From contig NC_091156.1 of NCBI RefSeq assembly GCF_040958095.1, positions 17,100,628 through 17,164,627 on the forward strand: DNA of 64,000 nucleotides, given 5' to 3'. The DNA is from Procambarus clarkii (lineage: Eukaryota > Arthropoda > Malacostraca > Decapoda > Cambaridae). A program made the translations under genes and the position numbers. The notes under the pieces are model-generated. The model was given only the letters and a program-made list of their open reading frames with translations. It was not told where the DNA came from and made no database searches. Shown one piece after another: positions 1 to 9,804 of this stretch (within the stretch, counting starts at the first letter, position 1; each line of letters starts with the position of its first letter).

Positions 1-105
1 TGAAAGAAACTCTGCCCAATGTTTCTCGCCGGCGCCTGGGATCGAACCCAGGACCACAGGATCACAAGTCCCGCGTGCTGTCCGCTCGGCCGACCGGCTC
101 CGAAA
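1..105 (-). mobile_element. SINE S1, tRNA-like head (body cut by window edge)
   Basis: Read on the minus strand, this starts with a tRNA-like head: an A-box-like GGCCGAGCGG, a Thr-like anticodon region, and a B box GGTTCGATCCC inside a perfect T-arm-like stem. It then runs into the S1 body word AACAATGGGCAGAGTTTC. The rest of the body and the 3-prime tail lie beyond base 1. Six other S1 copies in the window confirm the consensus. Confidence 0.85.
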
Positions 106-281
106 TATAGGTGCAGGTGCCTCACAGTGTACCTACTGCTCCTCTGCTTTACACTGGGGTCATGAGTCTGTGTGCACATGTGTAAGTGTCTTAATATTTT
201 CAAAGTGGAAATTACTCTCTCGCCTGCGGTCAAGAGAATACAGGTTCCCAAATTTTAAAAATTTCCACTAATGTAATGTTT

Positions 282-395
282 TATTGAATGGATTCAGTCA
301 GTTAAAAATCTCTGCATGTTCTCCTAGTTAGCAGCTTCTCCATCTATGGGTTGTTATTATACAACCATATACCACCCTATGTCTTAAAGTACCAT
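282..395. repeat. dispersed repeat shared with 46501-46645
   Basis: This stretch and 46501-46645 align over about 110 bases, sharing the word ATCTCTGCATGTTC and, further on, CTCCA and AAAGTACCAT. I do not recognise the family. It directly abuts the LINE-A fragment at 365-500, so it may belong to a non-coding part of a related element. Confidence 0.45.
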
Positions 396-500
396 CATTG
401 TTTTGACACTTGGAAATGTTCTTGTTATCCAACCTGTCATTTGTCTTGCAGTTGTGACAGCTACTTTATTGTGTTCTTCAAACGTAAAATATTTTGGTAA
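365..500 (-). mobile_element. LINE-A fragment (post-RT region)
   Basis: On the minus strand this encodes a degraded peptide with the LINE-A words EHNKV, VTTAR and MTGWITRTF, matching the better copies at 17161-17290 and 22201-22330. This segment lies C-terminal to the reverse transcriptase catalytic domain. It is a short relic, truncated at both ends. Confidence 0.7.
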
Positions 501-504
501 TACC

Positions 505-890
505 GCAAATGCTGGAAGTTGGCATCGTTACATTTCATGTTTCCTGCAGCCGGCTTCAAGTGGTGAGTCACACACAATTTACCTTAGGAAGGTCACCATT
601 TAAAACGTTCCCTAGGTCACAACTATACACACTGACACACACTGAAGGTTAAGACATAACTGTACTCGACCAGGGGGCAAAATAGACAATTGTATTTAAT
701 GCCTGGTATAACATTTGTTTTGACTTTCTCATTGATGATATTCGAATTGTTCAATGGTCAAAATAATGACCCAAATTTTGTTTGTATTTTGTTTGAATTT
801 ATGCCTAGCAATTTATATCAACATTTGGATAGTTGCTCATAAAAACTTTCTAATGCTCATAAAAACTACAAGACAGTTGCTTGGATTGAA
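505..890. other. no recognisable feature
   Basis: AT-rich sequence. I see no repeat that recurs elsewhere in the window and no coding signal. Confidence 0.4.
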
Positions 891-892
891 CA

Positions 893-1245
893 TTAACTTG
901 TAGACCAGACCACACACTAGAAGGTGAAGGGACGACGACGTTTCGGTCCGCCCTCGACCATTCTCAAGTCGATTGTGATGAAGTAGAGACAGGCAATAAA
1001 TAGGAAAGAGAGAGAGGCGAGGAGCAAAGTAAGGTGTAGTACAGGGTATAGTAGTAGGAATAAGAACTGCAGAGGGCCTATTCATGTTGGGTACACTGTG
1101 TATTAGAGCAGAGTCAACAAGACGGCGTCTGTGTAGAGTAGAGGCAGGAAAGATTATTTTGGAGGAAGACCAATCAATAGGTCTGGTCAACATACTTCAA
1201 CCACGTTATTGGGACTCATCGCCTGCAACACTAACTTGTAGTTTT
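893..1245 (-). repeat. dispersed repeat with GGACC-GAAA stem motif
   Basis: Positions 895-975 match 57229-57303 in the opposite orientation. The shared core, read on the minus strand, is CTTGAGAATGGTC, a short loop, then GGACCGAAACGTC. It resembles the non-coding ends of Penelope-like elements, where a stem precedes GAAA, but the hammerhead CUGANGA box is not present. How far the element extends to the right is uncertain. Confidence 0.45.
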
Positions 1246-1475
1246 GGCCAGTGACCAATGTACACATAACAAGAATAACAATGGTAAGTAATATTGGGAA
1301 AATTAGATCCGGACCAGTTCAGTCAAAATATTGGAGACAGTTCAATAAGTTCAAATGTGAACATTAAGAGGCGTGGGCCGCACTGTTCACAAGACTACAA
1401 CAACACCGACAACATTACACCACGCAGGAAATAATGCCAAAAAGGTTCTTGCCAACAGTTCACTGGGCAGGTATG
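1246..1475. other. no recognisable feature
   Basis: Unique-looking sequence between two repeats. No supported gene or repeat. Confidence 0.35.
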
Positions 1476-1479
1476 TCAA

Positions 1480-2225
1480 TATTCCAACCATCCTCCTGTT
1501 GATAGAGTACTTTTGTAACTGTTATACTGTATGTACTACACCCATACTCTACTACAGGTAACCTATGTGGCACTATACCATTGGCGTGTACCTTGACCTT
1601 GAGGTGCTTCCGGGGCTTAGCGTCCCCGCGGCCCGGTCGTCGACCAGGCCTCCTGGTTGCTGGACTGATCAACCAGGCTGTTGGACGCGGCTGCTCGCAG
1701 CCTGACGTATGAGTCACAGCCTGGTTTATCAGGTATCCTTTGGGGGTGTTTATCCAGTTCTCTCTTGAACACTGTGAGGGGTCGGCCAGTTATGCCCCTT
1801 ATGTGTAGTGGAAGCGTGTTGAACAGTCTCGGGCCTCTGATGTTGATAGTTCTCTCTTGAACACTGTGAGGGGTCGGCCAGTTATGCCCCTTATGTGTAG
1901 TGGAAGCGTGTTGAACAGTCTCGGGCCTCTGATGTTGATAGTTCTCTCTTGAACACTGTGAGGGGTCGGCCAATTAACGTAATAAGGTTACGGTAAGGTT
2001 TGTAAGGTAATTACATAGTACAAGTTGGTACAATTCACTTTATAAGACTCAAAAAAAATAAAGAATTATTCGTCGTCCTAGTATAGCACATTGGTACTAT
2101 ATTAGGCCTCAGAGTGTATCAGGTCTAGGAAGATTAGGGTAGTCTAGGCTGTCTTCGCAACATATGCAAAACCTTTTCCGGTTTGTCAAAATTCATAAGT
2201 AACGATTTCTACTTGTTAATTGTCC
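1480..2225 (+). repeat. repeat K, copy 1, split by a LINE-A insertion
   Basis: The left part (1480-1560, CATCCTCCTGTT) and right part (about 2000-2225) both align to the uninterrupted copy at 54915-55215. Shared words include CTAGTATAGCACA, ACTATATTAGGCCTC and TTTTCCGGTTTGTC. A LINE-A 3-prime fragment (1600-1977) sits between the two halves. A third copy lies at 24360-24500 in reverse. I do not recognise the family; no coding capacity is seen. Confidence 0.5.
1600..1977 (-). mobile_element. LINE-A 3-prime end with 92-bp tandem units
   Basis: The minus strand encodes the LINE-A C-terminus (INIRGPRLFNTLPLHI..GRPLTVFKREL, then PDKPGCDSYVRLRAA). It ends in the 3-prime tail TCGACGACCGGGCCGCGG..AAGCACCTCAAGG. 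The INIRGPRLF segment is tandemly repeated with a 92-base period (starts at 1757, 1849 and 1941). The 3-prime tail is the part shared with SINEs S1-S3. This copy is 5-prime truncated. Confidence 0.85.
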
Positions 2226-2317
2226 ATGACGTCATATATGTACGATGGTCGTCATGGTTACTACAAGTACTAACTGAACAGAAGCACGGCCGCCAATACT
2301 CCAACCCGTTCTCTTAA

Positions 2318-2395
2318 TATAACGTTGCTTGTCGCTCGTATGCGCGCTATGGCCATAAATGGACCTAATTTGAAATGAAATCGGCTCACGAAAGC
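2318..2395 (+). mobile_element. MITE-F fragment (left end)
   Basis: The words TAACGTTGCTTGTCGCTCGTA and AATCGGCTCAC match the left terminus and interior of the MITE at 44300-44658. Only the left half is present; the C-rich sequence after 2396 is not part of it. Confidence 0.55.
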
Positions 2396-2584
2396 TCCCC
2401 CCCCAAACCCCCCAAAAGCCCAGCGGACTTGTTAAGGTTGACGTCCAGTAACCGTCCTGTACCCACCCAACCAAAGTGTTCATAAGGTCGGGTGGAACAA
2501 ATCTGACAGACCTGAATGAGTACCACGGTGGGCGAGGCAGACTCCATACATTGTACTGGTGGGCACACTGTGTAGGGGTATACC

Positions 2585-4245
2585 ATACTCTATACGTGCT
2601 ACACCCCGTAGTACGGTACACTGTATAGGTGTAGGTGCTACACCCCCCTAGTAGGGTACACTGTATAGGTATAGGTGGTACACCCCCCTAGTAGGGTACA
2701 CTGTATAGGTGTAGGTGGTACACCCCCCTAGTAGGGTACACTGTATAGGTGTGGATGCTACACCCCCCTAGTAGGGTACACTGTATAGGTGTAGGTGGTA
2801 CACCCCCCTAGTAGGGTACACTGTATAGGTATAGGTGGTACACCCCCCTAGTAGGGTACACTGTATAGGTGTAGGTGCTACACCCCCCTAGTAGGGTACA
2901 CTGTATAGGTGTGGATGCTACACCCCCCCTAGTAGGGTACACTGTATAGGTATAGGTGGTACACCCCCCTAGTAGGGTACACTGTATAGGTATAGGTGGT
3001 ACACCCCCCTAGTAGGGTACACTGTATAGGTGTGGATGCTACACCCCCCTAGTAGGGTACACTGTATAGGTATAGGTGGTACACCCCCCTAGTAGGGTAC
3101 ACTGTATAGGTGTAGGTGGTACACCCCCCTAGTAGGGTACACTGTATAGGTGTGGATGCTACACCCCCCTAGTAGGGTACACTGTATAGGTATAGGTGGT
3201 ACACCCCCCTAGTAGGGTACACTGTATAGGTGTGGATGCTACACCCCCCTAGTAGGGTACACTGTATAGGTATAGGTGGTACACCCCCCTAGTAGGGTAC
3301 ACTGTATAGGTGTAGGTGGTACACCCCCCCTAGTAGGGTACACTGTATAGGTGTGGATGCTACACCCCCCTAGTAGGGTACACTGTATAGGTATAGGTGG
3401 TACACCCCCCTAGTAGGGTACACTGTATAGGTGTGGATGCTACACCCCCCTAGTAGGGTACACTGTATAGGTATAGGTGGTACACCCCCCTAGTAGGGTA
3501 CACTGTATAGGTGTGGATGCTACACCCCCCTAGTAGGGTACACTGTATAGGTGTGGATGCTACACCCCCCTAGTAGGGTACACTGTATAGGTGCTACACC
3601 CCCCTAGTAGGGTACACTGTATAGGTGCTACACCCCCCTAGTAGGGTACACTGTATAGGTGCTACACCCCCCTAGTAGGGTACACTGTATAGGTGCTACA
3701 CCCCCCTAGTAGGGTACACTGTATAGGTGCTACACCCCCCTAGTAGGGTACACTGTATAGGTGCTACACCCCCCTAGTAGGGTACACTGTATAGGTGCTA
3801 CACCCCCCTAGTAGGGTACACTGTATAGGTGCTACACCCCCCTAGTAGGGTACACTGTATAGGTGCTACACCCCCCTAGTAGGGTACACTGTATAGGTGC
3901 TACACCCCCCTAGTAGGGTACACTGTATAGGTGCTACACCCCCCTAGTAGGGTACACTGTATAGGTGCTACACCCCCCTAGTAGGGTACACTGTATAGGT
4001 GTAGGTGCTACACCCCCCTAGTAGGGTACACTGTATAGGTGTAGGTGCTACACCCCCCTAGTAGGGAACACTGTATAGGCATAGGTGGTACACCCCCCTA
4101 GTAGGGTACACTGTATAGGCATAGGTGGTACACCCCCCTAGTAGGGTACACTGTATAGGCATAGGTGGTACACCCCCCTAGTAGGGTACACTGTATAGGC
4201 ATAGTGGTACACCCCCCTAGTAGGGTACACAGTATAGGCCTATCT
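2585..4245. repeat. 34/40-bp satellite array, about 43 units
   Basis: The unit core is CTACACCCCCCTAGTAGGGT followed by ACACTGTATAGG. Most units are 40 bp, carrying an extra TGTAGG, TATAGG or TGTGGA hexamer. A homogeneous block of about a dozen units near 3580-3990 lacks the hexamer and is 34 bp. From about 2930 to 3560, units with TATAGGTGGT and TGTGGATGCT tend to alternate, a higher-order pattern. GGTGTAG and CTACACC form an inverted repeat inside the longer unit. Confidence 0.95.
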
Positions 4246-4925
4246 GTTGTTGGTTGTGGGCCACAAGGTCTGGTCTTTGTGCAGGCCTCTGTGTCGGTGG
4301 TCTGGTCAACCAGGCCTGGTAGTAATCCCCGAGAAAGGGCCTGAGCCTATGGAGAAGACCCTAGTTGGGCACAATGCCCTGGCCCAGATGGTCTATACCC
4401 AGTAGGGCACACCACATAGGTCTAGGTACTGTGTCCTCTGGCTTAGGAGGAAGACCCGAGACGGGTACGGCGTATGGGTGACGGAGAGCTAAGGTCAGAA
4501 CAGATCCAAAGGGCCTTGTTTGTACATATTGTGATGGGTGGTTTGGTCATATGTTCAGCCAGGTTATTGTGACTCATCGTGTGCATATGGGTGGAGAGCC
4601 CTGAAAGGTTATGGTGTACAACAGACACGGAAGGTGCACGTACAGGCAGCGGACTGCGGTCACGTTTTCAGAACTGTCCTCCCGCTTGCCAGGCCAAGGC
4701 CAGCCTGGCGCACCTCACCCTAACTAGACGAGTCCTCACCATAACACTCATCACGCACTGTATGTACCAGCTTGTCTAAAGAGTACTCTTTATTTGGGTG
4801 GCATGATAAGTTAAGGTGGTGTGTGTTCTTCAGCGGGTGTAGTGTAGGTGTGGTCCACGCCGCCAGTATGTAAGGTGAGGTACACACTAGAGGTGCTGCA
4901 TAGGGGAGTGCTACCACCTGCCTCT
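4246..4925. other. no recognisable gene; short LINE-tail-like words
   Basis: Contains GGTCTGGTCAACCAGGCCTGG near 4298, reminiscent of a decayed LINE-A tail, but too short to assign. Open frames here are short and overlap on both strands without protein-like composition. Confidence 0.35.
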
Positions 4926-4926
4926 A

Positions 4927-4996
4927 CCTGGTTACGGGTTCACCATAGCCCGTGCTACATGGACACTTCGTTCAGAGTAGCTAAATTAGAAAGAAC
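4927..4996 (+). repeat. hairpin repeat HP-E, copy 1
   Basis: Contains ACGGGTT-CACCAT-AGCCCGT, a near-perfect stem-loop, followed by GTGCTAC and a second decayed hairpin ending in GAGTAGCTAAAT. Four more copies lie at 19104, 26281, 33709 and 33765, all in the same orientation. Confidence 0.6.
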
Positions 4997-4999
4997 AGC

Positions 5000-5288
5000 C
5001 TACCTCTATGGCACACCAACATTAACACAAATTACAGTTAGATATACACACACTGGGAACTACGAGATGTTATTAGCATACAATAACAAATTGAAATGCG
5101 TTCGTCGACTTTCTCCGACGAGTGAGTAAATCTTCACATTAATTACTTTACTGCGAATGTTCGGCCACGACGAAGGAACGGACGACCGCCAGACGTCTTC
5201 CAATATATTTCTTCGCGGACAGTTCCTAATCTACCCCATAAAAAGGGGAAATAATTTATACCTAAAGTCAGATTCTGTAACCGGTTAC
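5000..5288. other. no recognisable feature
   Basis: Short open frames only; no repeat recognised. Confidence 0.35.
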
Positions 5289-5662
5289 TTGCTTGATGGG
5301 GTTCTGGGAGTAGTTCTACTCCCCAAGCCCGGCCCGAGGCCAGGCCTGACTTGTGAGAGTTTGGTCCACCAGGCTGTTACTAGGAGCGGCCCACAGGCCC
5401 ACATATCTACCACAGCCCGGTTGGTCCGGCACTCTATGAAGAAAATTATCTAGCTTTATCTTGAAGATGTCCACGGTTGTTCTGGCAATATTTCTTATGC
5501 TCCCAGGGAGGATGTTATCTTGAGATGATTTCGGGGCTTTAGGTCCCCGCGGCCCGGTCCTCGACCAGGCCTCCACCCCCAGGAAGCAGCTGACTAACAC
5601 CCAGGTACCTAATTTACTGCTAGGTAAGAGGGTTGTTGAACAACCGCGGACCTGTGATGTTA
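5289..5662 (-). mobile_element. LINE-B 3-prime end, split by a SINE tail
   Basis: The minus strand gives the LINE-B C-terminus (SIRNIARTTVDIFKIKLD..VPDQPGCGRYVGLWAA.SNSLVDQ) and the 3-prime untranslated hairpin around GGGGAGTAGAA. The match stops at about 5512 (GAGGATGTT) and resumes at about 5628 (GTTGAACAACCGCGGACC). The 115 bases between are a SINE tail, so LINE-B was in place first. Confidence 0.8.
5513..5627 (-). mobile_element. 5-prime-truncated SINE (S1/S2 body) nested in LINE-B
   Basis: Carries only the 3-prime half of the S-type SINE body: ACCTAGCAGTAAAT, the GTGTTAGTCAGCTG word and the tail through CTCAAGATAAC, read on the minus strand. The tRNA-like head is missing. Its flanks (GATGTT and GTTGTT) may be a degraded target site duplication. 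Confidence 0.75.
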
Positions 5663-5904
5663 GGTGAGGTCATCCAGCGGCGCGGTGCTGCACACCCGTG
5701 GTGCTGCTGGGAGCCCAGGTGCGGGGGTTAACATTAAGGACCACACCCAGTATTGTTCATGTGTATATATATCATGGCATCTCTCCCGTCCGCTCCATGA
5801 CTATATTCACAGCTCTCTCAGGCAGTCCCTGTATTTTATATTATTAACACTGTTCAATAATTTATAAATTATAACTGCAAAATAGAGCCAGATTAAAGTG
5901 GAGG
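5663..5904. other. no recognisable feature
   Basis: Unique-looking sequence with no repeat or coding match. Confidence 0.35.
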
Positions 5905-6150
5905 TTCGAGATGCAGTACAAGAAACACTACCAACACCAGAGCTCCACGGCTACTCAATCTCCTCCCAACATAACCAATATTGTGGCCACCAAGGTGGAC
6001 GTGTTCAAGAAACAATTAGACTAGTTCTTGCAAGAAGTGCCCGAGCAGCCAGGTTGTAGTGGATATGGACTCCCCCAAGCAACAACCTTCCACTTCAACT
6101 TCAGTGGAACAACTCGGCAACTTCCACAACCCGCTTCAGGTACACTCGCA
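5905..6150 (+). mobile_element. degenerate LINE-B-like C-terminal fragment
   Basis: The plus strand retains VDVFKKQLD, then EVPEQPGCSGYG, and the CAAGCAACA word that marks the LINE-A/B C-terminus. It is divergent and carries in-frame stops; a similar sequence lies at 11125-11310. It could be a third subfamily. Confidence 0.55.
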
Positions 6151-6271
6151 GCACAATTACAATGAGACCAAACACAAAGCCAGTGGACAAAGTTAAATCA
6201 AAGTATATCAACAAACATTATACATGCGAGGGACAAAAACCAGTATTACAAAACTGGCGGCAGTAACATGT

Positions 6272-6345
6272 AGTGTTAATTGATTGATTGATAAAGATTA
6301 AGCCACCCAAGAGGTGGCACGGGCATGAATAGCCCGAAAATGTAG
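6272..6345 (+). repeat. hairpin repeat HP-D, truncated copy
   Basis: After (ATTG)n comes ATAAAGATTAAGCCACCCAA, then the stem-loops GCCACC-CAAGA-GGTGGC and CGGGC-ATGAATA-GCCCG. Other copies: 11435-11600 (minus), 57770-57950 (plus) and 58866-58925 (plus). Confidence 0.65.
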
Positions 6346-6775
6346 AGTGAGAGAGAAGTAGGATTATATACTAGGGCGCCTCAACCCCCCACCACAACCA
6401 CTGGTTATCTCACATCAACCCCCCCCCCCTCCCTCCCTCCCTTCCGCCTCTCAACATTTCTATTTCAATATCTATCTATATTATGCACCCCATACCCATG
6501 CCATGGGCGGTGGTGGAAAGGGTTACAGAGGCACATAAAGGGTTCAGGAACTGTACCACACAGTTCGCTTAGCTAAGCCAGTGACAATCTTGAGAAGCTA
6601 GTTACACAATTGTTAATGTTACATACACATGTACATATATATATACACTCATTTATGGAAATACATATACTCATGAATAATCTTTTTATATCACAAGTAG
6701 TTCAACAAGAGGCTCACAACAGTCACTATAAAAGCCACTTTACATCTATGGTGAGTCACACAGTTACTAGTCTTG

Positions 6776-7019
6776 CTCCACACCCACCCAACTGGGCGGC
6801 AGCTTTACAGTCATGTGCTCCACACCCACCCAACTGGGCGGCAGCTTTACAGTCATGTGCTCCACACCCACCCAACTGGGCGGCAGCTTTACAGTCATGT
6901 GCTCCACACCCACCCAACTGGGCGGCAGCTTTACAGTCATGTGCTCCACACCCACCCAACTGGGCGGCAGCTTTACAGTCATGTGCTCCACACCCACCCA
7001 ACTGGGCGGCAGCTTTAGT
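6776..7019. repeat. 42-bp minisatellite in the LINE-C 3-prime UTR
   Basis: About 5.8 units of 42 bp, containing ACCCAACTGGGCGGCAGC and TTTACAGTCATGTG. Since 42 is 14 codons, open frames run through on both strands; none is a gene. The reverse complement aligns to the single-copy post-stop sequence of the LINE-C copy at 53830-53880 (TGATTGTAACC..CCGCTGCCCACTGG), so the array grew from LINE-C sequence. Confidence 0.9.
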
Positions 7020-7051
7020 CATGTGCAGGCTTGGATATTTTGGATACTTGG

Positions 7052-8371
7052 CTAAGATTCCTGGCAGTACATCATTATGAATGAAGTACTTACACATTTC
7101 TGGACTTCATTGATGGTGTTATCTCTGAATTCCGCGATTTTTTTATATAACATTATATAATGAAGCAAAGTATGCGAATAGTTCTGCTGACAGAGTGTAC
7201 ATTTAGTCAAATCTACATCAGCAGATGTTACAACCTGCCAGAGGTACTTGTAGCCGAGCCTAGCAGCGGTAACATCTAGAAGTCTGCTAACCTTATTGGA
7301 TGACCCATCAGACGTGCTGGTGCACGTCTGATGGGTCATATTAAAACCGTGCAGTTCTTCCTGCATAACTGAATGATGATAGATGAAGGAACTGGTATGA
7401 ATTGTACTTTGCCTCAAGTCTACGAGATTTTGTTGATATTCTCGGAATATTACTGCCCTCAGGCTGCTCAAAGACAGTCCAAGATGATAATCAATTCCCT
7501 CTTTACGAGCAAAAGTCTTGGCCAACTCATCAGTTCTATCATGCATTCGGAGACCAATATGGGAAGGAATCCACAGGAGACAGACTCTGACTCCATCATT
7601 GATTATGTCATTATATCTGTGTCTAGCTTCAGAGATAAGCACGTCATAGTTATGCCATGGGGAGCTGAGGGCAGTCAAGGATGACCAGGAGTCACTTACA
7701 ATTAGCGTGTCAACTTTGGATTCATATACGCGCTCGAGTGCAAGGATTATTGCAACCAATTCTGTTTGAAGAGTGGAGGCCCAGTTACTTATACGCGCTC
7801 CACACTCATGGGAGAAGGAACCATCTCTCCGTGTCACAACAACTGCACTTCCAGCTGCACCATGGGACTGATGGAAGGATCCATCAGTGTAAATAATCTG
7901 GGAAAGGGAGCGCTCTCTCACCAATGTACCAATTTGGCTTAAGGCATTGTACTTTACTTCTTGTCGAAGCAAGGACTGCTCTTTAATCAGCTTCTTGGGT
8001 GGGAAAGGGGGGACAGTAATTTGGAAAGAAGTGATGTCCCATGGGGCAATAAAGTGGTGGTGTTGTCTCTCTTGGAAGAGATGATGAATATTATACATTC
8101 TGAGCACAGTGGCAGTTGCGGTAATCCATTTGGAGGGATGCTGACCTTCAAGGAAGAAGGCTTGGAGGGCTTCAGTGCAGGGGTTAGGGTGGGTTAGCCT
8201 AAGCATCTTGAGACCAATTGAAGCATTAATTTCAGTGATACGATCACTTACACAAGAAATATTCAGTTCCTTCCTCATGTTTAGTAATTTAGTTGTACGG
8301 GGGCATCCGAGGATAATCCTCATGGCTTCGTTTTGCATCTTTGCCAGCCCTCCAAGCATTCTCTCAGGCAC
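7052..8371 (-). CDS. LINE-C RNase H domain ORF (retrotransposon remnant)
   Basis: This 439-residue frame is the C-terminal part of the LINE-C polyprotein. Near the N-terminus are KMQNEAMRIILGCPRTTK and LTHPNPCTEALQ, the post-RT linker. The RNase H core keeps all four acidic positions: YTDGS, LQTEL, VSDSWSSL and HDRTDELAK. It is followed by a cysteine motif, CTLCQQ. The enzyme would degrade RNA in RNA-DNA hybrids during reverse transcription. The N-terminus is not a real start: the frame continues upstream after a shift near 8375-8400, so the copy is dead. It runs opposite to nothing recognisable on the plus strand. Confidence 0.75.
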   Translation of the reverse strand: MPERMLGGLAKMQNEAMRIILGCPRTTKLLNMRKELNISCVSDRITEINASIGLKMLRLTHPNPCTEALQAFFLEGQHPSKWITATATVLRMYNIHHLFQERQHHHFIAPWDITSFQITVPPFPPKKLIKEQSLLRQEVKYNALSQIGTLVRERSLSQIIYTDGSFHQSHGAAGSAVVVTRRDGSFSHECGARISNWASTLQTELVAIILALERVYESKVDTLIVSDSWSSLTALSSPWHNYDVLISEARHRYNDIINDGVRVCLLWIPSHIGLRMHDRTDELAKTFARKEGIDYHLGLSLSSLRAVIFREYQQNLVDLRQSTIHTSSFIYHHSVMQEELHGFNMTHQTCTSTSDGSSNKVSRLLDVTAARLGYKYLWQVVTSADVDLTKCTLCQQNYSHTLLHYIMLYKKIAEFRDNTINEVQKCVSTSFIMMYCQES

Positions 8372-8688
8372 TAGAGCAAGTGCCTATGCTGCACCCACAA
8401 GCATGGGTGCAACATAATCAGAGACATAATATATGAGAGATACATCATTTTGACAATTCTCACATTTGCACCATAGCTTGGATGGTAGCCTGCCCCAGCC
8501 TTGAGAGCACGGAGCCTCTCTCTACATTGGCGACCCAGTCTGGCTACAACATTGTGGTACAGTAGAACTTCAAGACCAAGGTATTTGTATCTGGTTACAT
8601 AGTCGAGCAGAGAGCCATCATCCAACTGCATCTTGCGAACAGCCCAACCCCGTGTGGGTGGGCGTCGGTTCAGAATCATTCCTGACAT
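8371..8688 (-). pseudogene. LINE-C RT thumb/connection fragment
   Basis: A 105-residue frame with the words RRPPTRGWAVRKM, YKYLGLEVLL, RLRALKAGAG and YGANVRIVKMMYLSYI. These precede the RNase H region in this family. A frameshift near its C-terminus separates it from the downstream frame, and it lacks the RT catalytic aspartates, whose decayed remains lie further upstream. Confidence 0.65.
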
Positions 8689-9014
8689 GTCTCAGGAAGC
8701 CTAGTTCCTGACATGTGTTCAATACAGAGTTGAGAACATTGTGGGTGTTGATTGATGGTGTGGATCAGTGTATCATGCACATAGCTAATGATGTGTTCGC
8801 TGGGCCTCGTAGTTACCGAGTTTACAAGTGCATTAATTACCACACTGAACAGTGACCACTTTCTTCACTCACATTAAAAAACACTTACATTTTTGTTGCC
8901 AGGTGAACAGTATCTGGCCACATGTCATCACTATTATATAATGATTAATATAAAACATTCTATGATGGTCAGCGAGTGAGAAGAATTATCTTATAGTCGG
9001 GACGTTATGAATAA

Positions 9015-9095
9015 ATACGTGGTGCCTTGCCTTGAGGTGCTTCCGGGGCTTAGCGTCCCCGCGGCCCGGTCGTTAACCACACCTCTGATTGATGG
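9015..9095 (-). mobile_element. LINE-A 3-prime tail fragment
   Basis: CTTGAGGTGCTTCCGGGGC and GCGTCCCCGCGGCCCGG read on the minus strand are the LINE-A terminus. It abuts the LINE-B copy that follows. Confidence 0.65.
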
Positions 9096-9592
9096 GGTTC
9101 TGGGAGTTCTTCTACTCCCCAGAACTTGACTTGTTAGAGTTTGGTCCACCAGGCTGTTGCTTGGAGCGGCCTGCAGGCCCACATGCCCACATACCCACCA
9201 CAGCCCGGTTGGTCCGGCACTCTTTGGAGAAAATAATCTAGTTTTCTCTTCAAGATGTCCACGGTTGTTCCGGCAATATTTCTGATGCTCGCTGGGAGGA
9301 CGTTGAACAACCTCGGACCTCTGATGTTTATACAGTGTTCTCTGATTGTGCCTATGGCACCTCTGCTCTTCACTGGTTTTGTTCTGCATTTTCTTCCATA
9401 TCGATCCATTACGTTGTTATTTTACTGTATAGATTAGGGACCTGGCCCTCCAGTATTTTCCATGTGTATAATATTTGATCTCTCTCTCTCGTCGTCTTTC
9501 TAGTGAGTACATTTGGAGAGCTTTGAGACGATCCCAATAATTTAGATGCTTTATCCGTATATGTTCTCTGTACTCCCTTTATTTCAGCCACC
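9096..9592 (-). mobile_element. LINE-B 3-prime fragment
   Basis: The minus strand, in two frames, reads GVQRTYT, SKLLGSSQS, IIYTWKILEGQ, GRKCRTKPVKSRGAIGTI, then INIRGPRLFNVLPASIRNIAG and VPDQPGCGGYVG. These are the post-RT and C-terminal parts of LINE-B. Frameshifts break it, and the 5-prime RT is absent. Confidence 0.8.
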
Positions 9593-9712
9593 TAACCCAC
9601 ACCACACTAACAGCATATTATAATAACTTGAAAAACTTTGAAAGGTTTTACGAGTGCAACTCAAGACTGTACGATCGTAGCGCTGGAAATGTGTCCAAAA
9701 GAACGCGAGAAA

Positions 9713-9800
9713 CACCTCCAAAGGATATACCAGGCTGTGATTCATACGTCGGGCTGCGACCACCCGAGTCCAACAGTCTATATATATAACAGTCTATGCG
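9713..9800 (+). mobile_element. LINE-A tail fragment
   Basis: CACCTCCAAAGGATATACCA followed by GGCTGTGATTCATACGTC matches the LINE-A C-terminus/3-prime end. The fragment is cut off before the conserved terminal tail. Confidence 0.55.
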
Positions 9801-9804
9801 AGTC

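Larger units (their letters stand above)
6478..8885 (-). mobile_element. LINE-C (RT remnant plus RNase H), 5-prime truncated
   Basis: This is a non-LTR retrotransposon of the group that carries RNase H after the reverse transcriptase (I-like). From high to low coordinates it holds: a decayed RT active-site region (SEHIISYVHD, where YADD is expected) near 8790; thumb/connection sequence (YKYLGLEV, HPSYGANVRI) to 8371; an open frame with RNase H (7052-8371); a 3-prime UTR expanded by a 42-bp minisatellite; and the terminal GGGTATGGGGTGCATAATA near 6480. Related copies lie at 13433, 48727, 49005 and 52910. Confidence 0.85.

Noticed and set aside
6610-7097. Repeat proteins on both strands over the 42-bp units
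   Set aside because: 42 is a multiple of three and the unit lacks stops in several frames; the sequence is LINE-C 3-prime UTR.
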